A DNA stretch of 64,000 nucleotides from Oceanithermus profundus DSM 14977 (GTDB taxonomy: Bacteria; Deinococcota; Deinococci; Deinococcales; Marinithermaceae), in NCBI RefSeq assembly GCF_000183745.1, contig NC_014761.1:1922001-1986000 (forward strand), read 5' to 3'. The translations under genes and the position numbers were made by a program. Shown here piece by piece: positions 1-9,776 of this stretch. The notes beneath the pieces were generated by a model. That model saw only the letters and a list, made by a program, of their open reading frames with translations, was not told the DNA's origin and did not search any database. How positions within the stretch are numbered: the first letter of the stretch is position 1; each line of letters opens with the position of its first letter.

Positions 1-649
1 CGCCTCCGTCGAGCGCCTGCGCCAGCTTCGCGAAGGCGGGCGGCAGCGGCGGGCGGCCGCCCCCGTCGGCCCAGGCGAAGCGATCGTCGCGCAGGGGACC
101 GCCCTGGCCCACGCCCATGCCCTCGGGAAAGAGGGGGGTGTAGTCGATGCCCGGCTCCAGCTCGAGCTCGGCGGACCAGCCCGCGCGCTCCAGCTCGCGC
201 GGGTGCCCCCAGTGGAAGGCCAGGCGGTCGCCCTCCGCCTCCCAGACGAAGCGCGGGCGTAGCTCTCCCGTGCGCTCGTAGCGCCACAAGGCCGCGGCGC
301 GCGCGGGGCGCAGCCGCAGCACCACCTCGAGCGCCCGCCCCAGCACGCCGAAGCTGCCCACGAAGGGGCGCACCAGGTCGTAACCCTGAACGTTCTTGAC
401 CACCCGCCCCCCGGCGACGATCCGCTGCCCCGACGGGGTCTCGAAGGTCAGGCCCAGCACGTCCGCGGGAAAGAAGAAGGTCTGCGCGAAGCCGCCGCGC
501 TCGACCAACCCGCCCACGCCGCCGGGAAGCTCGACGGGCGGAAAGGGCGGGAAGAGCCTTTCGGGCAGGGCCGCGTACACCTCGAGCAACGGGGTCTCGC
601 CGCTGGCGACCAGGTACTGGTCCTCTTGGTTGAGCTCGAGCACCGGCAT
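1..649 (-). CDS. glcE: FAD-binding oxidoreductase, GlcE-like glycolate oxidase subunit (partial, C-terminus off window)
   Basis: Translation from the ATG at 649 gives a protein starting [14 protein letters not shown] that stays open to the left edge, so only about 216 N-terminal residues are seen. The motif [19 protein letters not shown] followed by [11 protein letters not shown] is the signature of the FAD-binding subunit of glycolate oxidase, which oxidises glycolate to glyoxylate together with GlcD and GlcF. A GGAG lies about 11 nt upstream of the start. The gene follows the carboxylesterase by about 40 nt and could be the last member of the trxA-plsX-mscS run. GlcD and GlcF would be expected further left; they are not in the window. 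The family call is firm, the exact substrate is inferred. Confidence 0.82.
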   Translation of the reverse strand, partial: MPVLELNQEDQYLVASGETPLLEVYAALPERLFPPFPPVELPGGVGGLVERGGFAQTFFFPADVLGLTFETPSGQRIVAGGRVVKNVQGYDLVRPFVGSFGVLGRALEVVLRLRPARAAALWRYERTGELRPRFVWEAEGDRLAFHWGHPRELERAGWSAELELEPGIDYTPLFPEGMGVGQGGPLRDDRFAWADGGGRPPLPPAFAKLAQALDGG

Positions 650-690
650 GTTCTCAGCTTACTCCAAGCCCGGAACCCTGTTTTGGTACG

Positions 691-2244
691 CTAACGGTTC
701 GGTATTGGTTCGCCCGCGCCCCAGAGCGCGCAGCGCGCCGCCCAGTCGTCGGCACGCCAGCCCCAACGCGCGTCGAACCCAAGCAGCCAGCCGCTCCCCA
801 GCCGCGGCGCCGGCGCCCAACCCGCCCGCGGCGCCTCGCCCCACGCGAACGCCGTCCAGGCCTGCTGAACCGCCCGGACGAGCCCGCCGCTTTGCTCCTG
901 GACGTCCGTGGACGCGAAGAAGGCCCAGAACGGCCAGACGCCGCGGGTGCCGAAGACGAAGGGCAGCTCCATCCCGTGCATGCTGCCCAGCTCGGGCCAC
1001 AGCGGGCTCGCGTACGCGAACCGGTAGCCAAACACCGGGGCGTGGCGGGCGGCGAGCCGCCCCGCGCGGTAGGTGGGGCAGATCAGGATCCGCTCGCCCA
1101 TGTAGGCGTAGTAGGCGTCGAGCGCGCGGTCGAAGCGCGCGCGGTAGTGCCGGATCACCGCGTCGGCGCGGCCCCCTTCCTTTTCGCGGACGAGGGCTTC
1201 CACCCCCGCCCAGGTCGACTTGGCGGGGTCTTCGGGCGCGGTCACGTCGAGCCGGTACTCGTCCTCGGTCGCGCCCACGAAGAGCGGCACCGCCGCGGCA
1301 CGCCCCGCGGCCAGGGCCCGCTCCGGAGGCTCTTCGAGCACGTAGCCATCGAGTACGGGCTTGAAGGGTACCTTCTCGAAGTCGGTCTCCGAGGGCACCA
1401 GGGCCACCAACCGCTCGGCCGGCAGGGCGCGCCAGCAGGCCAGGTCGCCCGGGTCGCAGCCCACGGCGCGCGCGAAGTCGCGGGCGTGGGCGTAGGCCTC
1501 CTGGGGGGTGTAGACGAAGTTGCAGCCGCCCGACTCGAGCACCGCCCGGTCGAAGGCCCCGCGCGCGAGGGGACTGGCCAGCAACGTACAGATCGACATC
1601 GCCCCCGCCGACTCACCGAAGGCGGTCACGTTCTGCGGGTCGCCCCCGAAGCCCGCGATCTGCCGCCGCACCCAGGCGAAGGCGGCGATCTGGTCGAGCA
1701 GGCCGTAGTTGCCGGTGCTGCCGTGGGGGTCCTCCGCGGCCAGGGACGGCAGCGCCAGGAAGCCGAACGGGCCCAGCCGGTAGTTGAAGGTCACCACGAC
1801 GACGCCGCGCCGCGCCAGCCGCGCGCCGTCGTAGATGGGCTCGGAACCGCTGCCGCCGGTGTAGCTGCCGCCGTGCACGAAGACCATCACCGGCCAGCCC
1901 CCCGGGGGCGGGTCCTCCGCGGGAACCCAGACGTTGAGGTTCAGGCAGTCCTCGTCCGCCGGCGGCAGGTAGCGGCCGGCGAGCCGGCCGAGCCGGACGG
2001 TGATCGACCCCTTCTGGGGGCAGATCGGACCCGGCCGCTCCGCGCGCAGCACCCCGCTCCAGGCGTCCACCCGCTCCGGAGCCCGCCAGCGTTCGGCGCG
2101 GGCGTAGGGGATGCCCTTGAAGACGAGGACGTCCGCCTCCGCATAGCCCTGCACCCAGCCGCCCGGCAGCCGCACCCGCACGGCCCCGCCTCCCGCCTGC
2201 GCCAGGCCGGCGAGCAGGAGCAGCGCGAGCAGGACCCGCTTCAC
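691..2244 (-). CDS. Secreted type B carboxylesterase
   Basis: A 517-residue alpha/beta hydrolase of the carboxylesterase/para-nitrobenzyl esterase family. An N-terminal signal peptide ([17 protein letters not shown]) predicts export. Family marks are visible: [11 protein letters not shown], the oxyanion region [11 protein letters not shown], the nucleophile elbow FGESAGAMS, and the catalytic histidine in [12 protein letters not shown]. The acidic triad member is probably in ATEDEYRLD. The start is the GTG at 2244, which overlaps the mscS stop codon as GTGA, so translation is probably coupled. It should hydrolyse carboxylic esters in the periplasm or outside the cell; the natural substrate cannot be read from the sequence. 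A longer in-frame reading upstream runs antisense-like through mscS and is not coding. Confidence 0.88.
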   Translation of the reverse strand: MKRVLLALLLLAGLAQAGGGAVRVRLPGGWVQGYAEADVLVFKGIPYARAERWRAPERVDAWSGVLRAERPGPICPQKGSITVRLGRLAGRYLPPADEDCLNLNVWVPAEDPPPGGWPVMVFVHGGSYTGGSGSEPIYDGARLARRGVVVVTFNYRLGPFGFLALPSLAAEDPHGSTGNYGLLDQIAAFAWVRRQIAGFGGDPQNVTAFGESAGAMSICTLLASPLARGAFDRAVLESGGCNFVYTPQEAYAHARDFARAVGCDPGDLACWRALPAERLVALVPSETDFEKVPFKPVLDGYVLEEPPERALAAGRAAAVPLFVGATEDEYRLDVTAPEDPAKSTWAGVEALVREKEGGRADAVIRHYRARFDRALDAYYAYMGERILICPTYRAGRLAARHAPVFGYRFAYASPLWPELGSMHGMELPFVFGTRGVWPFWAFFASTDVQEQSGGLVRAVQQAWTAFAWGEAPRAGWAPAPRLGSGWLLGFDARWGWRADDWAARCALWGAGEPIPNR

Positions 2245-3341
2245 GCCTGCGGTTCCTGGTCCTGGCGCAGCCAGACGGTGCGCTGCGGGAAGGGGATCTC
2301 GATGCCCTCGGCGTCGAGGCGGTTCTTGATGCGCCGTTTGAACTCGCGCCCCACGCCCCACTGCTGCTTGGCCTGCACCGTGAACATCACCCGGATCACC
2401 ACGGCGCTGTCGCCCAGCTCGTTGACCCCCAGCACCTGGGGCCGTTCGTCGGTGAACTTCTCGCGCCACTCCGGGTCGTCGTAGAACTTCTGCGCCTCGT
2501 CCTCGATCACCGCGATCGCCCGGTCCACGTCGGCGCCGTAGGCGACCCCTACGTCGACAACCGCGCGTGCCCAGACGTGGCTGAGCACGGTGACCGTGCT
2601 GATCTGCCCGTGGGGCACGAAGTGGAGCTTGCCCTCCAGGTCGCGCAGCACGCTGAGGCGCAGGTTCATGCGTTCGACCCCGCCGGCGATGTCGCCGACC
2701 TTGATCACGTCGCCCACGCCGTACTGGTCCTCGAGCAGGATGAAGAAGCCGTTGATCACGTCGCGCACCAGGTTCTGGGCGGCGAACGAGATGGCCAGAC
2801 CGGCGATCCCCGCCCCGGCGATCAGCGCCCCGATGTTGAGCCCCATGTTGGCGAGGGCGAGCAGCACCCCGACGCTGATGACCCCGCCCTTGAGGGTGGA
2901 CTCGATCACCGCCATCAGCGTCTGAATGCGCACCTGCTCGCGCTCGAACTCGGGTTTCTGGGGGATCTTGATGCGGCGCACCAGCACCTCGACGAGGCGG
3001 TAGGCGAAGTAGGTGGCCGCCAGGATGAGCAGCACCGCGAGCCCCCGAGAGCCCATCCAGCGCGCCAGCAGCAGGCCCCAGGTGTAGAGCGGCTCGACCT
3101 TGATCTCGAAGAGGAAGTGCCCGAAGGAGACGAGCGCGAAGAGCACGACGGCCCACCACACCCAGCCCACGACCCGCCAGAAGGCGTCGTCGCGGCGGTC
3201 GGGGGTCAGCCGGGCCACCCAGTGGGCCAGCCGCGAACCGGCGCGGCCCACGGTGTAGGCGACGCCGAGGGCGAAAAAAGCCAGCAGGAACTTGATCCAC
3301 TGCTGGGTCCCCTGCAGCTGCACCGGGTTGAAGGGTTCCAT
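2241..3341 (-). CDS. mscS: MscS-family small-conductance mechanosensitive channel
   Basis: A 366-residue membrane protein. Hydrophobic segments lie near residues 15-35, 60-85 and 95-115, with the pore-lining helix in the glycine/alanine-rich stretch around IGALIAGAGIAGLAISFAAQ. This is followed by the MscS beta-domain (VGDVIKVGDIAGGVERMNLRLSVL) and a cytoplasmic alpha/beta domain ending IEIPFPQRTVWL, the classic MscS ending. It releases solutes on hypo-osmotic shock. A TAGAAT hexamer (3348-3353) lies 6 nt upstream of the ATG, overlapping the plsX stop codon, so mscS may have its own leaderless promoter inside the operon. The downstream esterase overlaps it by 4 bp. Confidence 0.92.
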   Translation of the reverse strand: MEPFNPVQLQGTQQWIKFLLAFFALGVAYTVGRAGSRLAHWVARLTPDRRDDAFWRVVGWVWWAVVLFALVSFGHFLFEIKVEPLYTWGLLLARWMGSRGLAVLLILAATYFAYRLVEVLVRRIKIPQKPEFEREQVRIQTLMAVIESTLKGGVISVGVLLALANMGLNIGALIAGAGIAGLAISFAAQNLVRDVINGFFILLEDQYGVGDVIKVGDIAGGVERMNLRLSVLRDLEGKLHFVPHGQISTVTVLSHVWARAVVDVGVAYGADVDRAIAVIEDEAQKFYDDPEWREKFTDERPQVLGVNELGDSAVVIRVMFTVQAKQQWGVGREFKRRIKNRLDAEGIEIPFPQRTVWLRQDQEPQA

Positions 3342-3345
3342 ACGG

Positions 3346-4323
3346 CTATTCTACGGCGGCCAGGGCCTCGACCAGGCCCGAGCGCGCCATCTTGTGGGCG
3401 CGCGCCAGGGCGTTCCTGACGGCACGCCGGTCCGAGGCGCCGTGGCCGATGAAGGCGGGGCCGCGCACCCCCAGAAGCGGCATCGCCCCGTACTCGGCGG
3501 GGTCCATGCGGGCGGCCAGCCTCCGCAGGGCGTCCTTCGCCAGCAGCGCCCCCAGCTTGGCCTTGAAGCTGCTCGCAAGCGCCTCCTTGATCCAGCCGAA
3601 GAGGATCTTAGCCTCGCCTTCGGCCAGCTTGAGCACGACGTTGCCGGTGAAACCGTCGGTCACGATCACGTCGGCGGCGTCGGCCAGGACGTCGCGTCCT
3701 TCGACGTTGCCCACGAAGTGGAGGCCCGCCTCCGCCAGCAGCGGGTGGGCCTCGAGGACGAGCTGGTTGCCCTTGGTGGGCTCCTCGCCGATCGAGAGCA
3801 GCCCCACCCGCGGCCGCGCCACCCCGCTCATGCGCTCGGCGTAGGCCGCGCCCATCCGCGCGAACTGCACCAGGTGAGCCGGACGCACGTCGGCGTTGGC
3901 CCCGGCGTCGATCAGGTGCACCCGGCCCGAAGGGGCCTGGGAGGGGATCTCGGCGAGGATGGCCGGGCGCTCGATGCCGCGGACGCGGCCGAGGGTGAAG
4001 AGGGCCGAGGCCATGGTCGCCCCCGAGTGGCCCATGCTCACCGCCGCCTCGGCCTCGCCCTCCTTGACCAGGCGCATGGCCACGTTGATCGAGGCCTGGC
4101 GCCGCCGGCGCACCTCGGTGGCGTGGGCGTGCATGTCGATGACCTCGGGGGCGTGCACGATCGGCAGCTCGCCGCCCTGGGCGGCCAGCTCCTCACGCAA
4201 GCGCGCCTCGTCGCCCACCAGGACCACGGGCACGCCTGCGGCCGCGGCCGCCAGCGCCCCCGCCACCGTCTCCCGGGGCGCGTGGTCCCCGCCCATGGCG
4301 TCGAGGGCGACGGGCGCGTTCAT
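3346..4323 (-). CDS. plsX: Phosphate acyltransferase PlsX
   Basis: A 325-residue protein that converts acyl-ACP to acyl-phosphate, the first committed donor for PlsY in phospholipid synthesis. The N-terminal APVALDAMGGDHAP is diagnostic, as are VSMGHSGATMASAL and the later IVTDGFTGNVVLK. The ATG at 4323 was chosen because it places LDAMGGDHAP at the usual distance from the N-terminus; a longer frame runs into trxA. It lies 1 nt after the trxA stop, so the two are probably co-transcribed. Length is normal for the family. Confidence 0.95.
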   Translation of the reverse strand: MNAPVALDAMGGDHAPRETVAGALAAAAAGVPVVLVGDEARLREELAAQGGELPIVHAPEVIDMHAHATEVRRRRQASINVAMRLVKEGEAEAAVSMGHSGATMASALFTLGRVRGIERPAILAEIPSQAPSGRVHLIDAGANADVRPAHLVQFARMGAAYAERMSGVARPRVGLLSIGEEPTKGNQLVLEAHPLLAEAGLHFVGNVEGRDVLADAADVIVTDGFTGNVVLKLAEGEAKILFGWIKEALASSFKAKLGALLAKDALRRLAARMDPAEYGAMPLLGVRGPAFIGHGASDRRAVRNALARAHKMARSGLVEALAAVE

Positions 4324-4324
4324 C

Positions 4325-4651
4325 TCAGGCTTTGGGCAGGTGCTTTTCGATGCGGGCCACGAAGTTGCGCTTGGGCTGCGCACCGATGATGACCTCGACC
4401 GGCTCGCCGTTCTTGAAGAGGATGACGGTGGGGATGCTCATCACCCGAAACCGCATCGCGGTCTTGGGGTTCTCGTCGACGTCGAGTTTGAGCACCTTGA
4501 GCTTGCCTTCGTACTCGGCGGCCAGCTCCTCGAGGATCGGTGCGATCATCCGGCACGGTCCGCACCACTCGGCCCAAAAGTCGACGAGGGCGAGGCCGTC
4601 TTTGATTTCCTGGTCGAAGGTACTGTCGGACACCACGATCGGTTTCGCCAT
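4325..4651 (-). CDS. trxA: Thioredoxin
   Basis: A 108-residue thioredoxin with the redox-active WAEWCGPC site and the cis-proline region [13 protein letters not shown]. It reduces cytoplasmic disulfides using thioredoxin reductase. The start at 4651 follows an AAGGGG site; TACAGT about 9 nt upstream is a good -10. The promoter is shared back to back with the DUF309 gene at 4681. It heads the minus-strand run trxA-plsX-mscS-esterase-glcE. An extended N-terminus (about 9 residues) is open but lacks support. Confidence 0.95.
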   Translation of the reverse strand: MAKPIVVSDSTFDQEIKDGLALVDFWAEWCGPCRMIAPILEELAAEYEGKLKVLKLDVDENPKTAMRFRVMSIPTVILFKNGEPVEVIIGAQPKRNFVARIEKHLPKA

Positions 4652-4680
4652 ACGCCCCTTACTGTAGCATCGAGGCAACG

Positions 4681-5040
4681 ATGCGCCAACCGAACCGCGA
4701 AGCCCTCGAGCAAGCCGGCCGCCTTTGGCGGGAGGGGGCCTATTGGGAGGTGCACGAGGTGCTCGAGCCCGCCTGGCTCGCGGCCCGGGGGCCGGAACGC
4801 GACTTCCTGCACGCCCTGATCCTGGCGGCCGCGGCGATGGAGGCGCGGCGGCGCGGCCACGAACGCGGGGCCCGTAGCAACCTGGCCAAGGCGGTGCGCC
4901 GGTGGCGCGCGCTGACGCCCCCCGACGCCCGGCTCGGGGCCTTCCTTGAGGGCGTGGGCCGGGCGCTGGAAGGCGCGCCCCCGCCGCCCTGGCCCCTGGA
5001 CGAAGAGGCGGACCCGGCCCTCGCGGAGGGTCCGGTATAA
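4681..5040 (+). CDS. DUF309 domain protein
   Basis: A 119-residue all-alpha protein. The arrangement [17 protein letters not shown] followed by [18 protein letters not shown] matches the DUF309 family (HEVLE-type core), whose function is not established. It is divergent from trxA; the 29-bp gap holds TAGCAT about 10 nt upstream of the ATG and no good Shine-Dalgarno site. The terminal bases overlap the promoter of the next gene. Confidence 0.8.
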   Translation: MRQPNREALEQAGRLWREGAYWEVHEVLEPAWLAARGPERDFLHALILAAAAMEARRRGHERGARSNLAKAVRRWRALTPPDARLGAFLEGVGRALEGAPPPPWPLDEEADPALAEGPV

Positions 5041-5041
5041 T
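5036..5041 (+). promoter_or_regulatory. -10 element TATAAT for the 5050 gene
   Basis: A perfect TATAAT hexamer ends 8 nt before the ATG at 5050 and overlaps the DUF309 stop codon. The spacing predicts an mRNA with almost no 5' leader. Confidence 0.65.
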
Positions 5042-5049
5042 CGCGGAGC

Positions 5050-5367
5050 ATGAGCGACCTTAGCCGCCTCAGCCAGCTCGCCGAAGACTACCTGCGGGAA
5101 CACCGCTTCCAGCGGGGCGATCTGGTCACCTGGAAGCCGGGGCTGCGCAACCGCAAGATGCCCGACTACGGCGAGCCCATGGTCGTGGTCGAGGTGCTCG
5201 ACGAGCCGGTCTACGACCAGACCGCCGACTCGGGTTCGCCCTACTTCCGCGAGCCGCTGACCGTGCGCTGCCTGCTCGTGGACGAGGACGGCGACGCGCT
5301 CGTCTTCTACTACGACGCCCGCCGGCTCATGCCCTACGGCGACTGGCGCAGCAGCGTCGCCAATTGA
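5050..5367 (+). CDS. Hypothetical protein, 105 aa
   Basis: A small acidic protein that I cannot assign to a family. It opens with a short helix ([15 protein letters not shown]), followed by what looks like a compact beta-rich domain: [32 protein letters not shown] and [23 protein letters not shown]. No signal peptide or membrane segment is seen. The pattern (a value setting, then a PYGDW-like ending) recalls small beta-barrel accessory proteins, but that is only an impression. The gene has its own TATAAT element and lies 30 bp before the nitronate monooxygenase gene. Confidence 0.75.
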   Translation: MSDLSRLSQLAEDYLREHRFQRGDLVTWKPGLRNRKMPDYGEPMVVVEVLDEPVYDQTADSGSPYFREPLTVRCLLVDEDGDALVFYYDARRLMPYGDWRSSVAN

Positions 5368-5384
5368 AGCCTCCTTTGACCGGG

Positions 5385-5390
5385 TACAAT
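5385..5390 (+). promoter_or_regulatory. -10 element TACAAT, leaderless nitronate monooxygenase promoter
   Basis: TACAAT is followed by exactly 6 nt and the ATG at 5397. There is no Shine-Dalgarno site, which fits leaderless transcription. Confidence 0.65.
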
Positions 5391-5396
5391 TCAGGC

Positions 5397-6260
5397 ATGG
5401 ACGCGATCGAAACCCGGGTCACCCGCATGCTGGGGATCCGCTACCCCATCGTGGTGGCGCCGATGTTCCTGGTCTCGAACCGGCCGCTGCTCGAGGCCGT
5501 GGCCCGCGCGGGCGCGATCGGGCTCGTGCCCACCCTCAACTTCCGCACCCACGCCGACTACCGCGCCTTCCTGGAGGCCTGGCCCGAGGGGCTCGCCTTC
5601 GGGGTGAACCTGATCCTGAAGGACAACCCCCGGCTGGCCGAGGACCTGGCGGCCACGGTGGAGCACCGGGTGCCCCTCGTGGTCACCAGCCTGGGCGACC
5701 CCACGCCGGTGATCGAGGCGGTGCACGGCTACGGCGGAAAGGTGTGGTGCGACGTGGTGGGGCTGCGCCACGCCAAAAAGGCCGCCGCGGCCGGGGCCGA
5801 CGCGCTGGTGGCGGTGGCCGCGGGGGCGGGCGGCCACGCCGGCACGATCAGCCCCTTCGTGCTCGCGCCCTGGCTGCGCGAGGAAACGGGGTTGCCGGTC
5901 CTCGTGGCCGGAGGGCTTTCCACCGGAGCCCAGCTGCTCGCGGCGCTGGCCCTGGGCGACGGCGGCTACTTCGGCACCCGTTTCATCGCCACCCGGGAGG
6001 CGGGCGCGTCCGAGGCCTACAAACGGGCGCTCGTTCAGGCCCGGCCCGAGGACGTCGTCTACACCCCGGAGGTGACCGGGGTGCCCGCGAACTTCCTGAA
6101 GGGCTCGCTCGAGCGCTTCCGCGCCGACGACTCCAAGGCCTGGAAGGACGTCTGGAGCGCGGGGCACGGGGTCGCGTTCATCCGCGACGTGCCCCCGGCC
6201 GCCGAGCTCGTCGAACGGCTGGTGCGGGAATTCCGCGAGGCCAAGGCGCGCCTGCCCTGA
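5397..6260 (+). CDS. Nitronate monooxygenase family FMN protein
   Basis: A 287-residue TIM-barrel flavoprotein of the nitronate monooxygenase/2-nitropropane dioxygenase family. IRYPIVVAPMFLVSN at the N-terminus, the HAKKAAAAGADALVAVAAGAGGH phosphate/FMN segment and PVLVAGGLSTGAQLLAALALG with the following YFGTRF are typical. It would oxidise alkyl nitronates with FMN and O2, although many family members have other or unknown substrates. The start at 5397 was preferred over an upstream in-frame start because of the TACAAT-N6-ATG arrangement and the alignment of the family N-terminus. Confidence 0.88.
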   Translation: MDAIETRVTRMLGIRYPIVVAPMFLVSNRPLLEAVARAGAIGLVPTLNFRTHADYRAFLEAWPEGLAFGVNLILKDNPRLAEDLAATVEHRVPLVVTSLGDPTPVIEAVHGYGGKVWCDVVGLRHAKKAAAAGADALVAVAAGAGGHAGTISPFVLAPWLREETGLPVLVAGGLSTGAQLLAALALGDGGYFGTRFIATREAGASEAYKRALVQARPEDVVYTPEVTGVPANFLKGSLERFRADDSKAWKDVWSAGHGVAFIRDVPPAAELVERLVREFREAKARLP

Positions 6261-6305
6261 ACGCCGTCCAGGACGCATATTTCATAAGAATTTCAGGTCA
6301 CGTGG

Positions 6306-6311
6306 TATACT
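6306..6311 (+). promoter_or_regulatory. -10 element TATACT of the KamA-like gene
   Basis: TATACT lies about 82 nt upstream of the ATG, so this gene has a real 5' leader, unlike most neighbours. The leader contains a strong GC hairpin closed by a TTCG loop (around 6336-6365) just before the ribosome binding site. No clear -35 is seen. Confidence 0.5.
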
Positions 6312-6379
6312 GATTCGGGAAGAAGCCAACCGGGCCCGCCCGCGCTTCGGCGCGCGCGCCCGTGTCGACCCAGACCACG

Positions 6380-6387
6380 AAAGGAGG
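6380..6387 (+). promoter_or_regulatory. Strong ribosome binding site AAAGGAGG
   Basis: AAAGGAGG, nearly full complementarity to the 16S 3' end, sits 6 nt before the ATG at 6394 and fixes that start. Confidence 0.8.
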
Positions 6388-6393
6388 TCGTAC

Positions 6394-7692
6394 ATGTACC
6401 CCACGCCCGTGGACGCGTACGGACGTTACGAACCGGTAACCCTGAAGAACATCCACCGCCACCCCGCCTACCGCCGGCTCCCGGAAAGCCTGCGTCGCGA
6501 GCTGGAGGTGGCGGCCCAGGTGCTGCCCTTCCGCACCAACCCCTACGTTCTCGACGAGCTGATCGACTGGGACCGGGCCCCCGAGGACCCGATCTTCCAG
6601 CTCGTCTTCCCCCAGCGGGGCATGCTCGATTCCGAGACCTACGCGCGCGTCGAGGCCGCCCTGACCTCGGGCGACCGGGAGGCGCTCGTCGAAGCCGTCT
6701 GGAACGCGCGCCGCGCCATGAACCCGCACCCCGCCGGGCAGCTCACCCACAACGTGCCCGAGCTGGACGGCCGGAAGCTGGACGGCCTGCAGCACAAGTA
6801 CGCCGAGACCGTGCTCTTCTTCCCCGCCGGCGGCCAGACCTGCCACGCCTACTGCACCTACTGCTTCCGCTGGGCCCAGTTCGTGGGCGACCGCGAACTC
6901 AAGTTCGAATCGAGCCAAGTCGACGATCTGGTGCGCTACCTGCGCGCCCACCCCGAGGTGACCGACGTGCTCGTCACCGGCGGCGACCCGATGGTGATGA
7001 AGACCCGGCTGCTCGCGCGCTACCTGGAGCCGCTGCTCGAGGTGGAGACGCTGCGCACGATCCGCATCGGCAGCAAGTCGCTGGCCTACTGGCCGATGCG
7101 CTTCACCACCGACCCCGACGCCGCCGAGGTGCTGCGCCTCTTCGAGCGCGTGGCGGCCGCGGGCAAGCAGCTCGCCTTCATGGCCCACTTCAGCCACCCG
7201 CGCGAGCTCGAGACCGAGCAGGTGCAGGCCGCGATCCAGAACCTACTCGCCACCGGCGCGGTGGTGCGCACCCAGGCGCCGCTGATCCGCCACGTCAACG
7301 ACGACGCCGACGTCTGGGCCGAGAAGTGGCGCCGTGAAGTGCGCCTGGGTCTGATTCCCTACTACATGTTCGTCGAGCGCGACACCGGCCCCAAGCGCTA
7401 CTTCGAGGTGCCGCTGGCCGAGGCGCAGCGCATCTTCGCGGACGCCTACCGCCAGGTCTCGGGCCTCGCCCGCACCGTGCGCGGCCCCAGCATGTCGGCC
7501 TTCCCCGGCAAGGTGCGCGTCGTCGGCACCGCCGAGGTGGCCGGGGAGAAGGTCTTCGTCCTCGAGTTCCTGCAGGCGCGCGACCCCGCCTGGGTGGGCC
7601 GGCCCTTCTTCGCCAAGTTCTCGGAGGAGGCCACCTGGCTCGACGAGCTCGAGCCGGCCCTGGGCGAAAAACGCTTCTTCTTCGAGGGGTAG
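6394..7692 (+). CDS. KamA-family radical SAM protein (lysine 2,3-aminomutase-like)
   Basis: A 432-residue radical SAM enzyme. The 4Fe-4S cluster motif is CHAYCTYCFRW (CxxxCxxC), followed by the GGDPM glycine-rich SAM motif in DVLVTGGDPMVMKT. The conserved region RTQAPLIRHVND and the Y-M-F-x-x-D-x-G segment (YYMFVERDTGPKRYFEVPL) match the lysine 2,3-aminomutase/KamA family, which uses PLP. The typical PLP-lysine region near the C-terminus is replaced by PSMSAFPGKVRVVG, where a lysine is still present. Substrate is uncertain: close relatives of lysine aminomutase include glutamate aminomutases and an EF-P modifying enzyme. The gene is monocistronic, with a strong RBS and its own terminator. Confidence 0.85.
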   Translation: MYPTPVDAYGRYEPVTLKNIHRHPAYRRLPESLRRELEVAAQVLPFRTNPYVLDELIDWDRAPEDPIFQLVFPQRGMLDSETYARVEAALTSGDREALVEAVWNARRAMNPHPAGQLTHNVPELDGRKLDGLQHKYAETVLFFPAGGQTCHAYCTYCFRWAQFVGDRELKFESSQVDDLVRYLRAHPEVTDVLVTGGDPMVMKTRLLARYLEPLLEVETLRTIRIGSKSLAYWPMRFTTDPDAAEVLRLFERVAAAGKQLAFMAHFSHPRELETEQVQAAIQNLLATGAVVRTQAPLIRHVNDDADVWAEKWRREVRLGLIPYYMFVERDTGPKRYFEVPLAEAQRIFADAYRQVSGLARTVRGPSMSAFPGKVRVVGTAEVAGEKVFVLEFLQARDPAWVGRPFFAKFSEEATWLDELEPALGEKRFFFEG

Positions 7693-7710
7693 CCTAGGCG
7701 CCCCGCCGCG

Positions 7711-7738
7711 CCCGCCCGCCTCTGCGCGGGCGGGTTTT
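7711..7738 (+). terminator. Rho-independent terminator after the KamA-like gene
   Basis: A perfect 9-bp stem (CCCGCCCGC / GCGGGCGGG) with a 6-nt loop is followed by TTTT. Confidence 0.85.
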
Positions 7739-7789
7739 CGTGCGCGATTTCCCATCCTTCCCAGGCGCCGGTTGTGCGAAGATGGAGCC

Positions 7790-8338
7790 ATGCGCATCGG
7801 GGTGTTGCTCACCATGGGGTTCCTGGAGGCCGAGGCCGCGCCGGTCCTCGACGCGGTGCGCATCCTGCGCGAGGCGGGGGCCGCGGTCGAGGGCTTCACG
7901 CTGGCCAAGAGCCGGCACGCCCTCGAGGGGGCGGCGGGCACCGTCTGGACGGCCAAGTACGCCCTCACCGCCCGCCCCGAGCTGGACGTGCTCGTCGTCC
8001 CCGGAAGCAAGGGGCTCGCCCGCGCGGCGCGCGACCTGCAGATCGAGCTCTGGCTCGAGGAGGTCTGGCCCCGGCTGGAGGCCGTCTTCCTGGGCGCGAA
8101 CGGCCCGGTCTTCCTGGGCGAGCTGGGGCGCGCCCCCCAGCTCGTGGCCGCGCACCCCGCCTACGCGGACGAGGTGAGGCGCTACGCCAAGCTGGGGCAC
8201 GAGACCGCCTACGCCGTGGGCAAGGTCACCACCACCGCCGGCTACCTCTTCCTGCTCGGGGCGCTGCTGGACCACCTGCAGTCGGCCGGATTCGACATCG
8301 AGCCCGTGCTCGGGCAGATGGCGCTGGCCTTCGACTGA
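7790..8338 (+). CDS. DJ-1/PfpI-like protein lacking the nucleophilic cysteine
   Basis: A 182-residue Rossmann-like protein. MRIGVLLTMGFLEAEAAPVLDAVRILREAGAAVEGFT, ELDVLVVPGSKGLARAARD and TTTAGYLFLLGALLD follow the DJ-1/PfpI (class I amidotransferase-like) fold. In the family, the elbow after strand four carries a reactive cysteine (AxCxG). Here the matching segment reads VFLGANGPVFLGELG, with no cysteine, so protease, deglycase or peroxide sensing chemistry is unlikely. The start at 7790 follows GGAG with a short spacer; an upstream in-frame start adds six unsupported residues. The gene precedes ychF, which has its own -10. Confidence 0.7.
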   Translation: MRIGVLLTMGFLEAEAAPVLDAVRILREAGAAVEGFTLAKSRHALEGAAGTVWTAKYALTARPELDVLVVPGSKGLARAARDLQIELWLEEVWPRLEAVFLGANGPVFLGELGRAPQLVAAHPAYADEVRRYAKLGHETAYAVGKVTTTAGYLFLLGALLDHLQSAGFDIEPVLGQMALAFD

Positions 8339-8347
8339 CCCCGGCCG

Positions 8348-8353
8348 TATACT
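8348..8353 (+). promoter_or_regulatory. -10 element TATACT of ychF
   Basis: TATACT ends 10 nt upstream of the ychF ATG, implying a leader of only a few nucleotides. Confidence 0.55.
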
Positions 8354-8363
8354 GGGCCTTTGT

Positions 8364-9485
<1,122 letters not shown>

Positions 9486-9776
9486 GCCCGTTACGCCGCC
9501 ATCCGTCGGGGAGGCGCCACCGCCCCTTCCCTGCTCGCTTCTGGCGCAACCGCCAGGGAAGGGAGCGGGGACCCCGCGGAACGCGTTGCCGCACTCGCGC
9601 AGGCGGTTTCCAGAAGCGAGAACACCGGAACCCTCCGCCGATCGACGGTTGGCCGGGCCGTGGCCGGGGGCAAACCGGTCTTGCGAGGCGCCCCTCGGCC
9701 GCGGTGGGTATCCTGGTAAAAACGCCGGCCAGCCCGTGGCGTAGCGGGTGCGACCGGGATCGTACCGGAGGTGCTC
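9486..9776 (+). other. Non-coding interval with competing hairpins
   Basis: About 290 bp without a supported gene. It contains CCCTTCCCTG (9524-9533) that can pair with CAGGGAAGGG (9554-9563), and an alternative inner stem CTGGCG/CGCCAG (9541-9546 and 9551-9556) that shares part of the same right arm. No T-tract follows, so this is not a standard terminator. The rest shows no recognisable motif. Confidence 0.4.
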
